A stretch of 7,873 bases of DNA, taken from contig DATDEX010000048.1 in NCBI GenBank assembly GCA_036522895.1, positions 1 through 7,873 on the forward strand, in the 5' to 3' direction. Below, in pieces: positions 1 through 7,873 of this stretch; the first letter of the stretch is position 1; the number at the start of each line of letters is the position of its first letter. This stretch comes from JAIOPA01 sp036522895. GTDB taxonomy: Bacteria; Eisenbacteria; RBG-16-71-46. Made by a program: the position numbers and the translations under genes. The notes below the pieces were generated by a model that was not told where the DNA came from, searched no databases, and saw only the letters and a program-made list of their open reading frames with translations.

Positions 1-449
1 GGCTGTTCCGAGAGCGGCCGCGGCGTCCGATCGTACGGCACGAGCAGCAGCTCGTCCGCGGGCCCGAGCGTGGCGAGCAGGCTCTCCACGACGCGGCGCG
101 CGGTGGCGGTGAGCGGGCGGCCCTCGCCGTCGGGCGCGCCCATGCTGCCCGAGACGTCCACGAGCGCCACGAGCGTGCTCGCGGCGTTCCCGCCGCGTGC
201 GCCGCCCTGGAGCGAGGGCCGCGAGAGCGCGAGCGCCAGGAGCGCGACCGCGAGCGTGCGCAGCAGCAGCAGCAGCCATTGCTTAAGGCGCAGGCGGCGG
301 ATCTCGCTCTGGTTCACCTCGGCCAGGAAGTCGAGCGACGGAAACCGCACCTCGCGCGGCTTCCGGCGGGTCAGGAGGTGGATGAGCACCGGGATCGCCG
401 CGGCGCCGAGTCCGAACAGGAACAGGGGGTTCAAGAAGTTCACGCGCAT
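1..449 (-). CDS. BatA-like membrane protein with VWA domain (3' end missing)
   Basis: The frame opens with ATG at 449-447 and stays open to the left edge, giving 149 complete codons without a stop. The protein starts MRVNFLNPLFLFGLGAAAIP, typical of the BatA/aerotolerance-regulator N-terminal domain: a first membrane helix at about residues 9-26, then LLTRRKPREVRFPSLDFL (25-42), then a second helix at about 58-75 following a basic stretch (RRLRLKQW, 51-58). A von Willebrand A domain begins near residue 92 with the metal-ion-dependent adhesion motif DVSGS (D98, S100, S102). BatA-type proteins are inner-membrane VWA proteins encoded with MoxR ATPases and DUF58 proteins; their precise role is poorly defined, with aerotolerance described in Bacteroides. 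Upstream lies AGGCGGGGGGG directly before the ATG, a purine-rich ribosome-binding region. It follows the anchored small protein by 49 bp. The family call is firm; the length and the rest of the VWA domain cannot be seen. Confidence 0.9.
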   Translation of the reverse strand, partial: MRVNFLNPLFLFGLGAAAIPVLIHLLTRRKPREVRFPSLDFLAEVNQSEIRRLRLKQWLLLLLRTLAVALLALALSRPSLQGGARGGNAASTLVALVDVSGSMGAPDGEGRPLTATARRVVESLLATLGPADELLLVPYDRTPRPLSEQ

Positions 450-498
450 CCCCCCCGCCTGAGCGCGCCCCGACGAGGCCCACGCGGATCACGCGGCC

Positions 499-1131
499 TC
501 ATCGCGGGAGCTCCCGCCATGCACTCGCGGCACCGTCCCAGAGCTCGATGCGAGTGACCGGGTGGATCTCCCAGCCCGTGCGCCGCGGCGCCTCGTGCAG
601 CTGGAGCCACGTGCTCACGGGCTTGTCGTACGTGTGATCGAGCGTGAGCCAGCCGGTGAGCCGCACGCGGCGCGGGCCGGCCTCCCAGGGCGTGCGCCCG
701 CCGCGGTTGGGGCGGAACGCCACGAGCAGCGATTCGTACGCCCAGCCCTTCGCCCGCTCGCGCCACGGCGGCGTGATCTCCGCCACGACGTAAGCCGTGT
801 CGCGCTCGCCCAGGTGGCGCTGCTTCTCGACCAGCTCGAGGTGGATATCGCCGTCGCCGGAGAGCACCATGCGCTGCACCCATCCGGCCATCTGCACGCC
901 GTGCGCCTCGAGCGCGCTCCTCGCGGCGAGCGAGACGTGATGCGGGAGCGCGGCGAAGTCGGACATCGTGTAGGGAAGCACGTCCGCGGGCGGATCGCTG
1001 CGGTCCTTCATCGCGCGGAGGTGGCGCGTCACCTCCGGGAGTCCGGGCGCGCGGCCGAGGAGGGCGAGGCCGCCCACGAGGAGCGCGGCTCCGGCGGCGA
1101 AGCCGAGCACGGCGACCGAGCGAAAGATCAC
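499..1131 (-). CDS. Small membrane-anchored protein with OB-fold-like domain, function unknown
   Basis: The protein is 210 residues from a GTG at 1131-1129. This start is preferred over the longer frame back to 1290 because GTG overlaps the DUF58 stop as GTGA, the preceding 53 codons lie wholly inside the DUF58 gene and encode Arg/Ala-rich shadow sequence, and the new start places a hydrophobic helix at residues 3-26. No lipobox cysteine follows, so it looks like a signal anchor with a periplasmic domain. The soluble part has the succession GDGDIHLEL (92-100), AEITPP (117-122), VRLTGWLTLDH (156-166) and GWEIHPVTRIEL (186-197). I know this spacing (DGD-H strand, AE strand, v.vtG....Dh, G.E.HPV at the end) from a family of uncharacterised secreted bacterial proteins that look like OB-folds. 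That assignment is from memory of the pattern and is moderate. Translational coupling to DUF58 and a position before BatA suggest a role with the VWA proteins; no catalytic function can be claimed. Confidence 0.8.
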   Translation of the reverse strand: MIFRSVAVLGFAAGAALLVGGLALLGRAPGLPEVTRHLRAMKDRSDPPADVLPYTMSDFAALPHHVSLAARSALEAHGVQMAGWVQRMVLSGDGDIHLELVEKQRHLGERDTAYVVAEITPPWRERAKGWAYESLLVAFRPNRGGRTPWEAGPRRVRLTGWLTLDHTYDKPVSTWLQLHEAPRRTGWEIHPVTRIELWDGAASAWRELPR

Positions 1132-2114
1132 AGCAGCGTGGCCCGCTTCTCGAGATAGGCGAGCAGCGCCCGGTCGAACGGCGTGCGGGTGTCGAGCGGC
1201 ACGTAGTCCACGCGCTGCTCCCGGCAGGCGCGCGCGTAGGTGCCGCGCCACGCTTCGAGCTGCTCGCGGTAGCGGGCCGCGATCTCCCACGGCTCCGTCG
1301 TGAGCTGGGCGCCGGTTTCCATGTCCACGAACGTGGACGCGTCGGTGTACGGGAACTCGATCTCGTCCGGGTCCAGGATGTGGAACACGATCACCTCGTG
1401 GTGCCGGTGCCGGAAATGCTGGAGTCCCGACAGCACCTCGGCCGGCGTGTCGAGCAGGTCCGAGAGGAGCACGACGAGGCCGCGGCGCTTGATCCGCTCG
1501 GCGAGCTCGTGGAGCGCCGGCCCGAGCCGCGTGCGGCCGGCGGGCTCGCCGTGGGACAGGCTCTTCAACACGACGTCGAGGTGCGATCGCACCGAGCGCG
1601 GCGGCACGTACTCGAGTGGGCGCTCGGCGAACAGCATCGTGCCCACGGCGTCCTGCTGGCCGATCATAAGGTAGGCGAGCGCCGCGGCGAGCGAGCGCGC
1701 GTACTCGAGCTTGCTGAGCGAGGCGCGTGCGGAGCCGAACCCCATGGAGCCCGAGAGGTCGAGCAGCAGGTGCGCGCGCAAGTTCGTCTCTTCCGTGTAC
1801 TGCTTGACCAGGTAGCGGTCGCTCTTCGCGAGCACTTTCCAGTCGAGATTCTTGAGCGGGTCCCCCGGCATGTACGGCCGGTGCTCCGCGAACTCGACCG
1901 AGAAGCCGTGAAACGGCGAGCGATGCATGCCGGCGATGAACCCCTCGACCACGAGCCGCGCGCGCACGTCGAGGTGGGCGAGCCGGGCCACGATCGCCGG
2001 ATCGAGCCAGCGCCGCCCCTCGCGCTCGCCGGGACGCGCGCCCCCCGGGCCGCGCGCCGCACCGGTCGCGGTGCCGCCCGTCCCGAGCGGCGTGCCGGGC
2101 ACTCGCTCGCTCAT
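1128..2114 (-). CDS. DUF58 family protein with von Willebrand A domain
   Basis: The protein is 328 residues from ATG at 2114-2112. A longer frame reaches 2192, but its extra 26 codons fall inside the methyltransferase gene, and the chosen ATG starts 4 bp after that gene's stop. Residues 1-35 are low-complexity Gly/Thr/Pro/Arg and probably disordered. The DUF58 signature follows: EFAEHRPYMPGDPLKNLDW (74-92), continuing KSDRYLVKQY (97-106). A VWA fold begins at about 112 with MIDAS residues DLSGS (D119, S121, S123), a plausible T195 in GRTRLG and D219 in LLSDLLD, so metal binding looks intact. There is no membrane helix in this form. DUF58 proteins are regular partners of MoxR AAA+ ATPases and BatA-like VWA proteins, both encoded in this run. 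The stop overlaps the next start by 4 bp. Family identity is firm; the cellular substrate is unknown. Confidence 0.93.
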   Translation of the reverse strand: MSERVPGTPLGTGGTATGAARGPGGARPGEREGRRWLDPAIVARLAHLDVRARLVVEGFIAGMHRSPFHGFSVEFAEHRPYMPGDPLKNLDWKVLAKSDRYLVKQYTEETNLRAHLLLDLSGSMGFGSARASLSKLEYARSLAAALAYLMIGQQDAVGTMLFAERPLEYVPPRSVRSHLDVVLKSLSHGEPAGRTRLGPALHELAERIKRRGLVVLLSDLLDTPAEVLSGLQHFRHRHHEVIVFHILDPDEIEFPYTDASTFVDMETGAQLTTEPWEIAARYREQLEAWRGTYARACREQRVDYVPLDTRTPFDRALLAYLEKRATLL

Positions 2115-2118
2115 GCCG

Positions 2119-2916
2119 TCACTCGTTCCATGCCGTCCAGGCGACGTTGTCGCCCTCGCGGAGCGGGCGCTCGCCGGCGAGCGAAGCGGCATCGGTGTAG
2201 CTCGCGAACGCGGGCCGCGCCTCCCAGCGCGTGAACCCCGCGACCCGGAGCAGGAGCTCCATCTCGGGCTTGTAGATGTAGCGGAGACGGAAGCTCACGC
2301 TCGCGTGCCGCACCACCGTGCCCGCCGCATCCAGGAACTCGATCCGGCGGCTCACGCGGCGAATCTGCTCCACCCGGTCGTCGTCCGCGTGCTCGTACAC
2401 CCGCACGCGGCCGCCCTCGTGCGGCAGCTCCTTCCGGAGCTTCTCCTCCCCGGACCACTCGAGCAGCCCCTTCGCGCTCGGGTGGAACACGGTGATGGCG
2501 AGCCGCCCTCCCGGCAGGAGGTGGCGCCTGCAGCAGCGGAGCGTCGCGAGCTGGTCCTCCTGCGTGAGGTTGTGGAGGAACGAGTTGAAGCCGATCGCGA
2601 TGAGCGCGTAACGGCCCGGCAGCGAGAACGCGCGCATGTCGCCCAGCGTCACGTGGGTGCGGAGGCCCCACGCGGCGAGCTTCTCGCGCAGGCTCGCGAG
2701 CATGTCCGGGTCCAGGTCGAGCCCGTCGCAGGCGACGCCCGCCTCGAGCGTGGGCAGCAGGAGGCGGCCGTTCCCGCAGCAGAGTTCGAGCGCCGGGCCG
2801 CCGGCACCGCGCATCCGCTCCACGTGCGGCGCGATGTCGGCGACCACGTCGGCGTAGACGGCGTCGTAGAGCGCGGGATCCAGGTAGTACTCGTCGCTCA
2901 CGCGCGTCTCAGGCAC
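2119..2916 (-). CDS. Class I SAM-dependent methyltransferase
   Basis: The protein is 265 residues from a GTG at 2916-2914 that overlaps the permease stop by 8 bp; a second GTG five codons later (V6) is an alternative start, and neither has a strong ribosome-binding site. A helical N-terminal region (9-35) precedes the Rossmann-like fold: motif I ALELCCGNGR (42-51), the acidic end of strand 2 at D67 in GLDLDP, motif III GDMRAF (92-97), the post-strand-4 region FNSFLHN (110-116), and LLPGGRLAITVF (133-144). The C-terminal part is beta-rich (YIYKPEMELLLRVAGF, 213-228) and ends like many small-molecule methyltransferases. Motif I has CCGNG in place of the common GCGTG; the glycines needed to bind S-adenosylmethionine remain. 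The acceptor substrate cannot be read from sequence. Placement between a permease and DUF58 gives no firm clue; it may act on a small molecule or be a passenger in the operon. Confidence 0.9.
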   Translation of the reverse strand: MPETRVSDEYYLDPALYDAVYADVVADIAPHVERMRGAGGPALELCCGNGRLLLPTLEAGVACDGLDLDPDMLASLREKLAAWGLRTHVTLGDMRAFSLPGRYALIAIGFNSFLHNLTQEDQLATLRCCRRHLLPGGRLAITVFHPSAKGLLEWSGEEKLRKELPHEGGRVRVYEHADDDRVEQIRRVSRRIEFLDAAGTVVRHASVSFRLRYIYKPEMELLLRVAGFTRWEARPAFASYTDAASLAGERPLREGDNVAWTAWNE

Positions 2917-4276
2917 GCTTGCCCGCGCGCCACAGGTAGTAGACCGGGAAGCCGGTCGCCGCGATGAGCACCCCGGCCATGGCGCGCGGGATGACCGTGT
3001 GCGGAATGGGGCCGCTGTTCGAGAAATCGCTCCAGATGATGACGCCGGTGACGACGAGGAACACGATCGCCGGCAGCGGGTAGAGCGGCGTGCGGTACGC
3101 CATCGCGGCCTGCTCGCCGCGCTTCTCGCGCGCGCGCTGGGTGAAGATCGTGGCGGTGGTGACGCCGTAGAAGAGCCACGACGTGGTCACGAACCAGCCC
3201 GAGACGTCGTCGAACCCGCTCGCCGCCTTGAGCCACAGACACGAAAGGACCGCCTGGATCCACAGCGCGAGCGAGGGCGAGCCGCGCCGCGGATGCAGCG
3301 CGCCGAGCGGCTTCCACAGCAGGCCGTCCGCGGCCATCGCCTGGGTCACGCGCGGGCCGGTGAGGATCGCGCCGTTCGTGGTGCCGAACGTGGACACCGC
3401 GACGAGCACCGCGAGCGCACGGGCACCGCCGTCGCCGAGCAGCCGGTGAACGGTCTCGGAGCCGACCGCCTCGTAGCTCGCGACCTCGTTCGGACCGAGC
3501 ACGTGGTAGTAGGCGAAGTTCGTGAGCACGTACACGGCGACCACGAGCCAGGTGCCGCCGAGGATCGCGATCGGCATGTTGCGCTGCGGGTTCATCACCT
3601 CGCCGGCGACGTAGGTCGAGTCGGTCCAGCCGTCGTACGCGAACAGGATCGTGATCATCGACAACGCCATCGCGAGCAGCAGCGGGTGCCCGGCATTGCC
3701 CGCGAGCACCGGGTGCTCGAGCGGCGTCACGGGGTGGGACGAGGTGAGCGTGTACGCCGCGAGGCACACCCCGAGGATGCCGACGAGCTTCGCGGTCGTG
3801 AACACCGACTGCGTGCCGGCGCCCTCGCGCACGCCCAGCCAGTTGACGAACGTGAGCAGCGCGATCGCGGCGCAGCCGACGGCGAACTCGTTCGCGTGCC
3901 CCCAGCCCGTGACCTGGCAGAAGTAGAGCGCGAACACGCTCACGATGCTGGCGATCACGGTCGGCTTGATGACCCACAGGTTCGCCCAGCCGAACGTGAA
4001 CGCCCACGCGTCGCCGAAGCCCTCGCGGATGAACACGTAGAGCCCGCCCGTGCGCGGGTGCCGCACCGCGAGCTCGGTGAGCACGAGCGAGCCGCATATG
4101 GAGAGCACGCCGCCCACGATCCAGGCGAGAATCACGGGCATGAAGCCCGGGAGCTCCTGCGCCACCGAGTGCGGCGAGCGGAAGATGCCCGAGCCGATGA
4201 TGTTGCCGACGGTGATCGCGGTGGCGGCGTAGAGCCCGATCTGACGCTTGAGCTCGGTGCCCGAAGCGACGGCCAT
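2909..4276 (-). CDS. APC-superfamily amino-acid permease (LAT/SLC7-like)
   Basis: The protein is 455 residues from ATG at 4276-4274, preceded at 8-nt spacing by AGGGAG. It is highly hydrophobic and compatible with 12 membrane helices. Helix 1 carries the substrate-site motif GNIIGSGIFRSP (24-35), followed by the second helix and the conserved loop TELAVRHPRTGGLYVFIREG (67-86). Helix 6 carries FAYDGW (212-217), the motif of L-type amino-acid transporters, and the conserved TFGTTNGAILTGPRV (296-310) region is present. APC carriers of this type move neutral amino acids across the cytoplasmic membrane as exchangers or proton symporters; the exact substrate is not predictable. Length is normal for a bacterial LAT-like carrier and no frameshift is seen. 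It starts 12 bp after the MoxR stop and its end overlaps the methyltransferase start. Family confidence is high. Confidence 0.94.
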   Translation of the reverse strand: MAVASGTELKRQIGLYAATAITVGNIIGSGIFRSPHSVAQELPGFMPVILAWIVGGVLSICGSLVLTELAVRHPRTGGLYVFIREGFGDAWAFTFGWANLWVIKPTVIASIVSVFALYFCQVTGWGHANEFAVGCAAIALLTFVNWLGVREGAGTQSVFTTAKLVGILGVCLAAYTLTSSHPVTPLEHPVLAGNAGHPLLLAMALSMITILFAYDGWTDSTYVAGEVMNPQRNMPIAILGGTWLVVAVYVLTNFAYYHVLGPNEVASYEAVGSETVHRLLGDGGARALAVLVAVSTFGTTNGAILTGPRVTQAMAADGLLWKPLGALHPRRGSPSLALWIQAVLSCLWLKAASGFDDVSGWFVTTSWLFYGVTTATIFTQRAREKRGEQAAMAYRTPLYPLPAIVFLVVTGVIIWSDFSNSGPIPHTVIPRAMAGVLIAATGFPVYYLWRAGKRA

Positions 4277-4284
4277 GCTGAGCT

Positions 4285-4288
4285 CTCC

Positions 4289-4290
<2 letters not shown>
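4285..4290 (-). promoter_or_regulatory. Ribosome-binding site of the permease, overlapping the MoxR stop
   Basis: Read on the minus strand this is AGGGAG, 8 nt before the permease ATG. Its first two bases are the last two of the MoxR TAG stop codon (4291-4289). This fixes the permease start and implies that ribosomes finishing MoxR would terminate on the initiation site of the next gene, consistent with translational coupling. Confidence 0.7.
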
Positions 4291-5284
<994 letters not shown>

Positions 5285-5291
5285 GAGGAGG

Positions 5292-5297
5292 CCTTTC
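5292..5297 (-). promoter_or_regulatory. Ribosome-binding site deciding the MoxR GTG start
   Basis: On the minus strand this reads GAAAGG, 7 nt before GTG at 5284. It is the best purine-rich site near the point where MoxR homology begins, and no ATG occurs in frame before residue 84, so it supports the GTG start. Confidence 0.5.
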
Positions 5298-5333
5298 GCG
5301 GGGCGGATGGTCGGGTCGCCGGGGCCGGGTGCG

Positions 5334-5350
5334 GCGCGGGCGACCCGCGC
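5334..5350 (-). other. Perfect 7-bp GC hairpin in the presumed leader of the MoxR operon
   Basis: GCGCGGG (5334-5340) and CCCGCGC (5344-5350) are exact inverted repeats around a 3-nt loop. It lies about 50 nt before the MoxR start, outside any gene. No run of T follows on the minus strand, so it is not a standard intrinsic terminator. In sequence this GC-rich such a stem can arise by chance, so any role in leader control is speculative. Confidence 0.35.
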
Positions 5351-5405
5351 GGAATCGCGCCGGCGCCACAGGCGGCACCCGGCCGCGGCAGAGGAATGGG
5401 GCGCG

Positions 5406-5434
5406 AGCCTACAAGCCTGCCCCCCGGGCGGCAA
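5406..5434 (-). promoter_or_regulatory. Possible sigma70-like promoter for the MoxR-BatA operon
   Basis: On the minus strand TTGCCG (5434-5429) is followed after exactly 17 nt by TAGGCT (5411-5406). The -35 matches 4 of 6 consensus bases and the -10 only 3 of 6, but it is one of the few relatively AT-containing patches in a very GC-rich gap, and the spacing is ideal. It would give a leader of roughly 115 nt before the MoxR GTG. The match is weak. Confidence 0.28.
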
Positions 5435-5550
5435 CGCGGGCCCGCCGGGTGCGGTGCATGGGCCGACCGGCGCTGCGCGGGCACCACCCCGCACGGAAGC
5501 GCGCGATCCCTCGGGGCTTGCCCGGAAGCGAGCGGCCCGCGATCGAGTCC

Positions 5551-7873
5551 TTATCGGAGCAGCACGAGCCGGCGCACCGCGGCCTCGCCTGCCTGCTCGG
5601 CGCGCGCCAGGTAGATCCCCGGCGCGAGCCCCGAGAGATCGGCGCTGGCCGCCCAGGCCCCGCCGCTCACCTCGCCCTGCCAGAGCGTGCGCGCGCGCCG
5701 GCCGCCGGGATCGTAGAGCGCCACGCGCGCATGCCCCGCGCGCGGCCAGGCCACGGCGAGCGCCACGTGGCCGTGCACCGGATTCCGGAACGGCGCGAAC
5801 GACAGTGCGCCCGTGGGAGGGGTGAGCGGCGGCGCGGCGAGGATCGAGGTCGGTAGTGAGAGCTCGAGCCGGGTACCGCCGCGAAAGGTCTTCACCCCCG
5901 GCACGGTGATGAGCCCCTGCGGATCGATGCCCACCGTGCCGCTCTGCACCTGCGCTCCGTCCGAGAGCCGCGTCGCGGTCCAGGACACGGTCAGGCCCAT
6001 CGCGGGCCTGAAGCGCTGGAGGCGCCGCGGCGTGACATCCACGGTGAGCGATTCGGGCGCCGGCAGCGGGCCCCACAGCGTGTTGAGCCCGCGCGTGCGC
6101 AGGACGACCTGCCAGCGGAGCGCGGAGTCCACGACCGCCGGATCCCAGTCGAGGTAACCATTGATCGTCCCGAGGCTGTCGCCGGAGGCGAGCGTGAACG
6201 CGCCCGGATCGCCGTTCGCGGAGCAGTGCGAGAACGCCGGCCAGCTCAGGTTGGTCTTGAACCGGTAGAGCCAGGGCAAGCTCAGCATCGGGGCCAGCGC
6301 CGCCGGGTAGAGTTCGCTCGGGTGGTCGCGGTTGTCCCAGTACTGGATGCCGCCCAGGCGGTAGGTCTCCATCGCGGCGTAGAAGCCCTGCTTTTCGGCC
6401 CAGCCGACCGTGAAGTCGTGCCGCCCGGCGAAGTTGATCATGAACGCCACCCCGTCCCGTCCCGCGTGGGCCGCGAGCGAGTCGTCGTTCATCTCCGAGT
6501 AGACCGGGAGCCCTTCCGACGTGGGCAGGTTCGTGGCCGTCGTGCCCCAGAGGCTCGAGAGCGACTCGCGATACGGCATGCCGACGTTGAACGCCGACAG
6601 CGGCTCCGGATCGCGCTCGAAGGAGAAGTCCACCTTCCCCGAGGACGACAGGACCGCGGCGATCAACTCGGGGTGCTCGAAGCCCAGGCGCATGCTGTAG
6701 GTGCCGCCGAGCGAGTAGCCGAACCCGTACTCGCTCGTCGTATCGAACGCGAACGTGCGACGCCACCAGGCAATCGTGAAGAGCACGCGGCGGTTCGTGT
6801 AATCCACCACCCGGCCGGACGTGGGGGGTGTGTTCGCGTCCGACGCCATGTTGTACTGGGGGTGATATCCGTACCAGTAGGTCTGCACGTCGCTGTTGAG
6901 CGTGTAGTCGTCGAGACCGAGGAGCCACGCCGGGTCCGAAGCCCCCGTGACCATCTGCCCGACGAAGCTCCCGCCGCGCTGGTGCGGGCGGATGAACGCG
7001 GGCCCGCCGGGCGCGCCATGCCGCACGCCGCAGTCGTACGGCCAGCTCGGCCGGTTCGACATCGCCGGGAAGAGCGGCGTGTCGCGAGACCAGGTCCAGA
7101 GCGTGTAGACGTCGGAGGGCGTGCCCTGGTAGGTGATCTGGCGCTGGTAGACCGGCCGGGGAAGCCCGAGAAACTCCTCCACCGGGTTCACGAGCGCATT
7201 GCCGCCGGGGACGATGTGCCGGTCCTCGGGTCCGCCGTGGAGCTGCGACGTGACCGCGTACCAGACCTGCCGGTGCGTGGGTGCCGTCGTCACGAACAGG
7301 CCCCGATTCGGCGCCAGCCGCGCGGCGGCGCTGTCGACGCGGAACGTGGTGAGCGAACCGAGCAGCGTCGAGAGCCGCCGGTCCGTGGCCGACGAGTCCC
7401 CCACGGTGCCGATCAGGCCGGCCGCGGCGAGGTCGGCATCCGTGGTGATGGGCGAGGCGCGGATGTAGATGCGATGGGTCCAGCCGGTGTCGGGCGGCGA
7501 GACCCAGGTGAGGAACGTCTGCCCGTCGCGATGGAGCGCGGTGAGTCCGAACGGGCGTACCGTGATCGGTCCGCCGGAAGGGAGTCGCTGCGCATAGAGC
7601 CCCGGGGTCGCCCCGCCGGCGCGCGCGTCCGTCCAGAGCACGTAGCCGTCGCCTCCCGAGACCGCCACGCGCGGCGCGGTCTGATCGCCCGGCGCCCCCG
7701 AGACGAGTGCGCCGCCCGCGGGCCAGTTCGAAACGAGCGAGCCATCCGCAGCGAGGTGGAGCGCCCGGATGTCGGCGGTGCCGAGCCGGTGATCCTCCCA
7801 GGCCACGAACGCGCCGCCCGATCCGTCGCCGGCGAGGTCGGGCGCGGTCTGGTCGGCCGGGGACGCCGCGACC
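5551..7873 (-). CDS. Secreted multidomain alpha/beta-hydrolase with repeats and C-terminal sorting domain (5' end missing)
   Basis: The frame is open to the right edge; an apparent GTG start at 7806 is an internal valine, since the upstream codons continue a repeat (GGAF-VAWEDHR). Counting from that valine, 751 residues precede the TAA. Two propeller-like repeats start with DQTAP (22 bases inside the right edge and residue 41), 56 residues apart, each with a W-D/E-D-R element. An FnIII-like module follows (about 84-190, ending VWYAVTSQ). The alpha/beta-hydrolase domain (about 220-510) has the nucleophile elbow GYSLG (363-367, S365); D464 in GRHDFTVGW and H495 in DNRDHPSE are plausible triad partners. 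A beta-rich module (about 520-655, with VDVTPRRLQ) precedes a C-terminal domain (665-751) with RNPV, ALYDPGGR and LSGLAPGIYLAR, typical of FlgD-like/type IX-style sorting domains. It is likely an exported esterase or peptidase-like enzyme; the substrate is unknown. The signal peptide would lie outside the window. Confidence 0.85.
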   Translation of the reverse strand, partial: VAASPADQTAPDLAGDGSGGAFVAWEDHRLGTADIRALHLAADGSLVSNWPAGGALVSGAPGDQTAPRVAVSGGDGYVLWTDARAGGATPGLYAQRLPSGGPITVRPFGLTALHRDGQTFLTWVSPPDTGWTHRIYIRASPITTDADLAAAGLIGTVGDSSATDRRLSTLLGSLTTFRVDSAAARLAPNRGLFVTTAPTHRQVWYAVTSQLHGGPEDRHIVPGGNALVNPVEEFLGLPRPVYQRQITYQGTPSDVYTLWTWSRDTPLFPAMSNRPSWPYDCGVRHGAPGGPAFIRPHQRGGSFVGQMVTGASDPAWLLGLDDYTLNSDVQTYWYGYHPQYNMASDANTPPTSGRVVDYTNRRVLFTIAWWRRTFAFDTTSEYGFGYSLGGTYSMRLGFEHPELIAAVLSSSGKVDFSFERDPEPLSAFNVGMPYRESLSSLWGTTATNLPTSEGLPVYSEMNDDSLAAHAGRDGVAFMINFAGRHDFTVGWAEKQGFYAAMETYRLGGIQYWDNRDHPSELYPAALAPMLSLPWLYRFKTNLSWPAFSHCSANGDPGAFTLASGDSLGTINGYLDWDPAVVDSALRWQVVLRTRGLNTLWGPLPAPESLTVDVTPRRLQRFRPAMGLTVSWTATRLSDGAQVQSGTVGIDPQGLITVPGVKTFRGGTRLELSLPTSILAAPPLTPPTGALSFAPFRNPVHGHVALAVAWPRAGHARVALYDPGGRRARTLWQGEVSGGAWAASADLSGLAPGIYLARAEQAGEAAVRRLVLLR

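Larger units (their letters stand above)
5324..5454. repeat. Three copies of GCCGGGTGC in the intergenic gap
   Basis: GCCGGGTGCGG occurs at 5324-5334 and again at 5444-5454, both in plus orientation, and the reverse complement GCACCCGGC lies between them at 5375-5383. The copies flank the candidate promoter on both sides. They could be operator half-sites, or chance repetition in GC-rich sequence. The rest of the 266-bp gap shows no gene, and no clear hairpin with a T tract after the hydrolase stop. Confidence 0.3.

Noticed and set aside
259..277. Run of CAG/AGC triplets resembling a microsatellite
   Set aside because: It encodes the poly-leucine core of the second BatA membrane helix and needs no other explanation.
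1132..1290. Longer start for the small anchored protein
   Set aside because: The added 53 residues lie inside DUF58, are Arg/Ala-rich and would bury the membrane anchor; the GTGA overlap start is better.
5477..5492. GCGGG / CCCGC inverted repeat as a terminator for the hydrolase gene
   Set aside because: The stem is only 5 bp, lies about 60 nt beyond the stop and has no T tract on the transcribed strand; short GC stems are common by chance here.
5285..6928. N-terminal extension of MoxR by about 548 residues
   Set aside because: The extension is Arg/Ala/Pro/His-rich shadow sequence lying across the gap and antiparallel-frame to the hydrolase gene; MoxR homology and a ribosome-binding site start at the GTG at 5284.

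Overview
The window is GC-rich DNA in which every supported gene lies on the minus strand, so transcription runs from right to left. It falls into two blocks separated by 266 bp of non-coding sequence. The organism is probably an uncultured, high-GC bacterium of the Candidatus Eisenbacteria / FCB-Gemmatimonadota type. That rests on the right-hand gene: propeller-like repeats, a fibronectin-like module, a hydrolase and a C-terminal FlgD-like sorting domain in one secreted protein is an architecture common in those lineages. The taxonomic call is inference from architecture, not from a marker gene.

Right block (5551-7873): the 3' part of one large secreted multidomain protein whose start lies beyond the right edge. 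It carries at least two repeats beginning DQTAP, an FnIII-like module, an alpha/beta-hydrolase domain with a GYSLG nucleophile elbow, a beta-rich module and a C-terminal sorting-type domain.

Gap (5285-5550): no gene. It contains a possible weak promoter reading leftwards, a perfect 7-bp hairpin in the presumed leader, and three copies of GCCGGGTGC. No clear rho-independent terminator was found after the hydrolase gene.

Left block (1-5284): a tightly packed run of six genes in transcription order: MoxR-type AAA+ ATPase, APC-family amino-acid permease, class I SAM-dependent methyltransferase, DUF58 protein with a von Willebrand A fold, a small membrane-anchored protein, and a BatA-like membrane protein with its own VWA domain that is cut by the left edge. 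The junctions are a 12-bp gap, an 8-bp overlap, a 4-bp gap, a 4-bp GTGA overlap and a 49-bp gap, which strongly suggests one transcript. MoxR, DUF58 and BatA are a known set: a AAA+ chaperone-like ATPase acting with metal-binding VWA partners at the membrane. What is unusual is the permease and methyltransferase between MoxR and DUF58, and the anchored OB-fold-like protein between DUF58 and BatA. The BatA-like gene is easy to overlook because its frame stays open to the left edge. No tRNA, rRNA, CRISPR array, insertion sequence or phage gene was seen.
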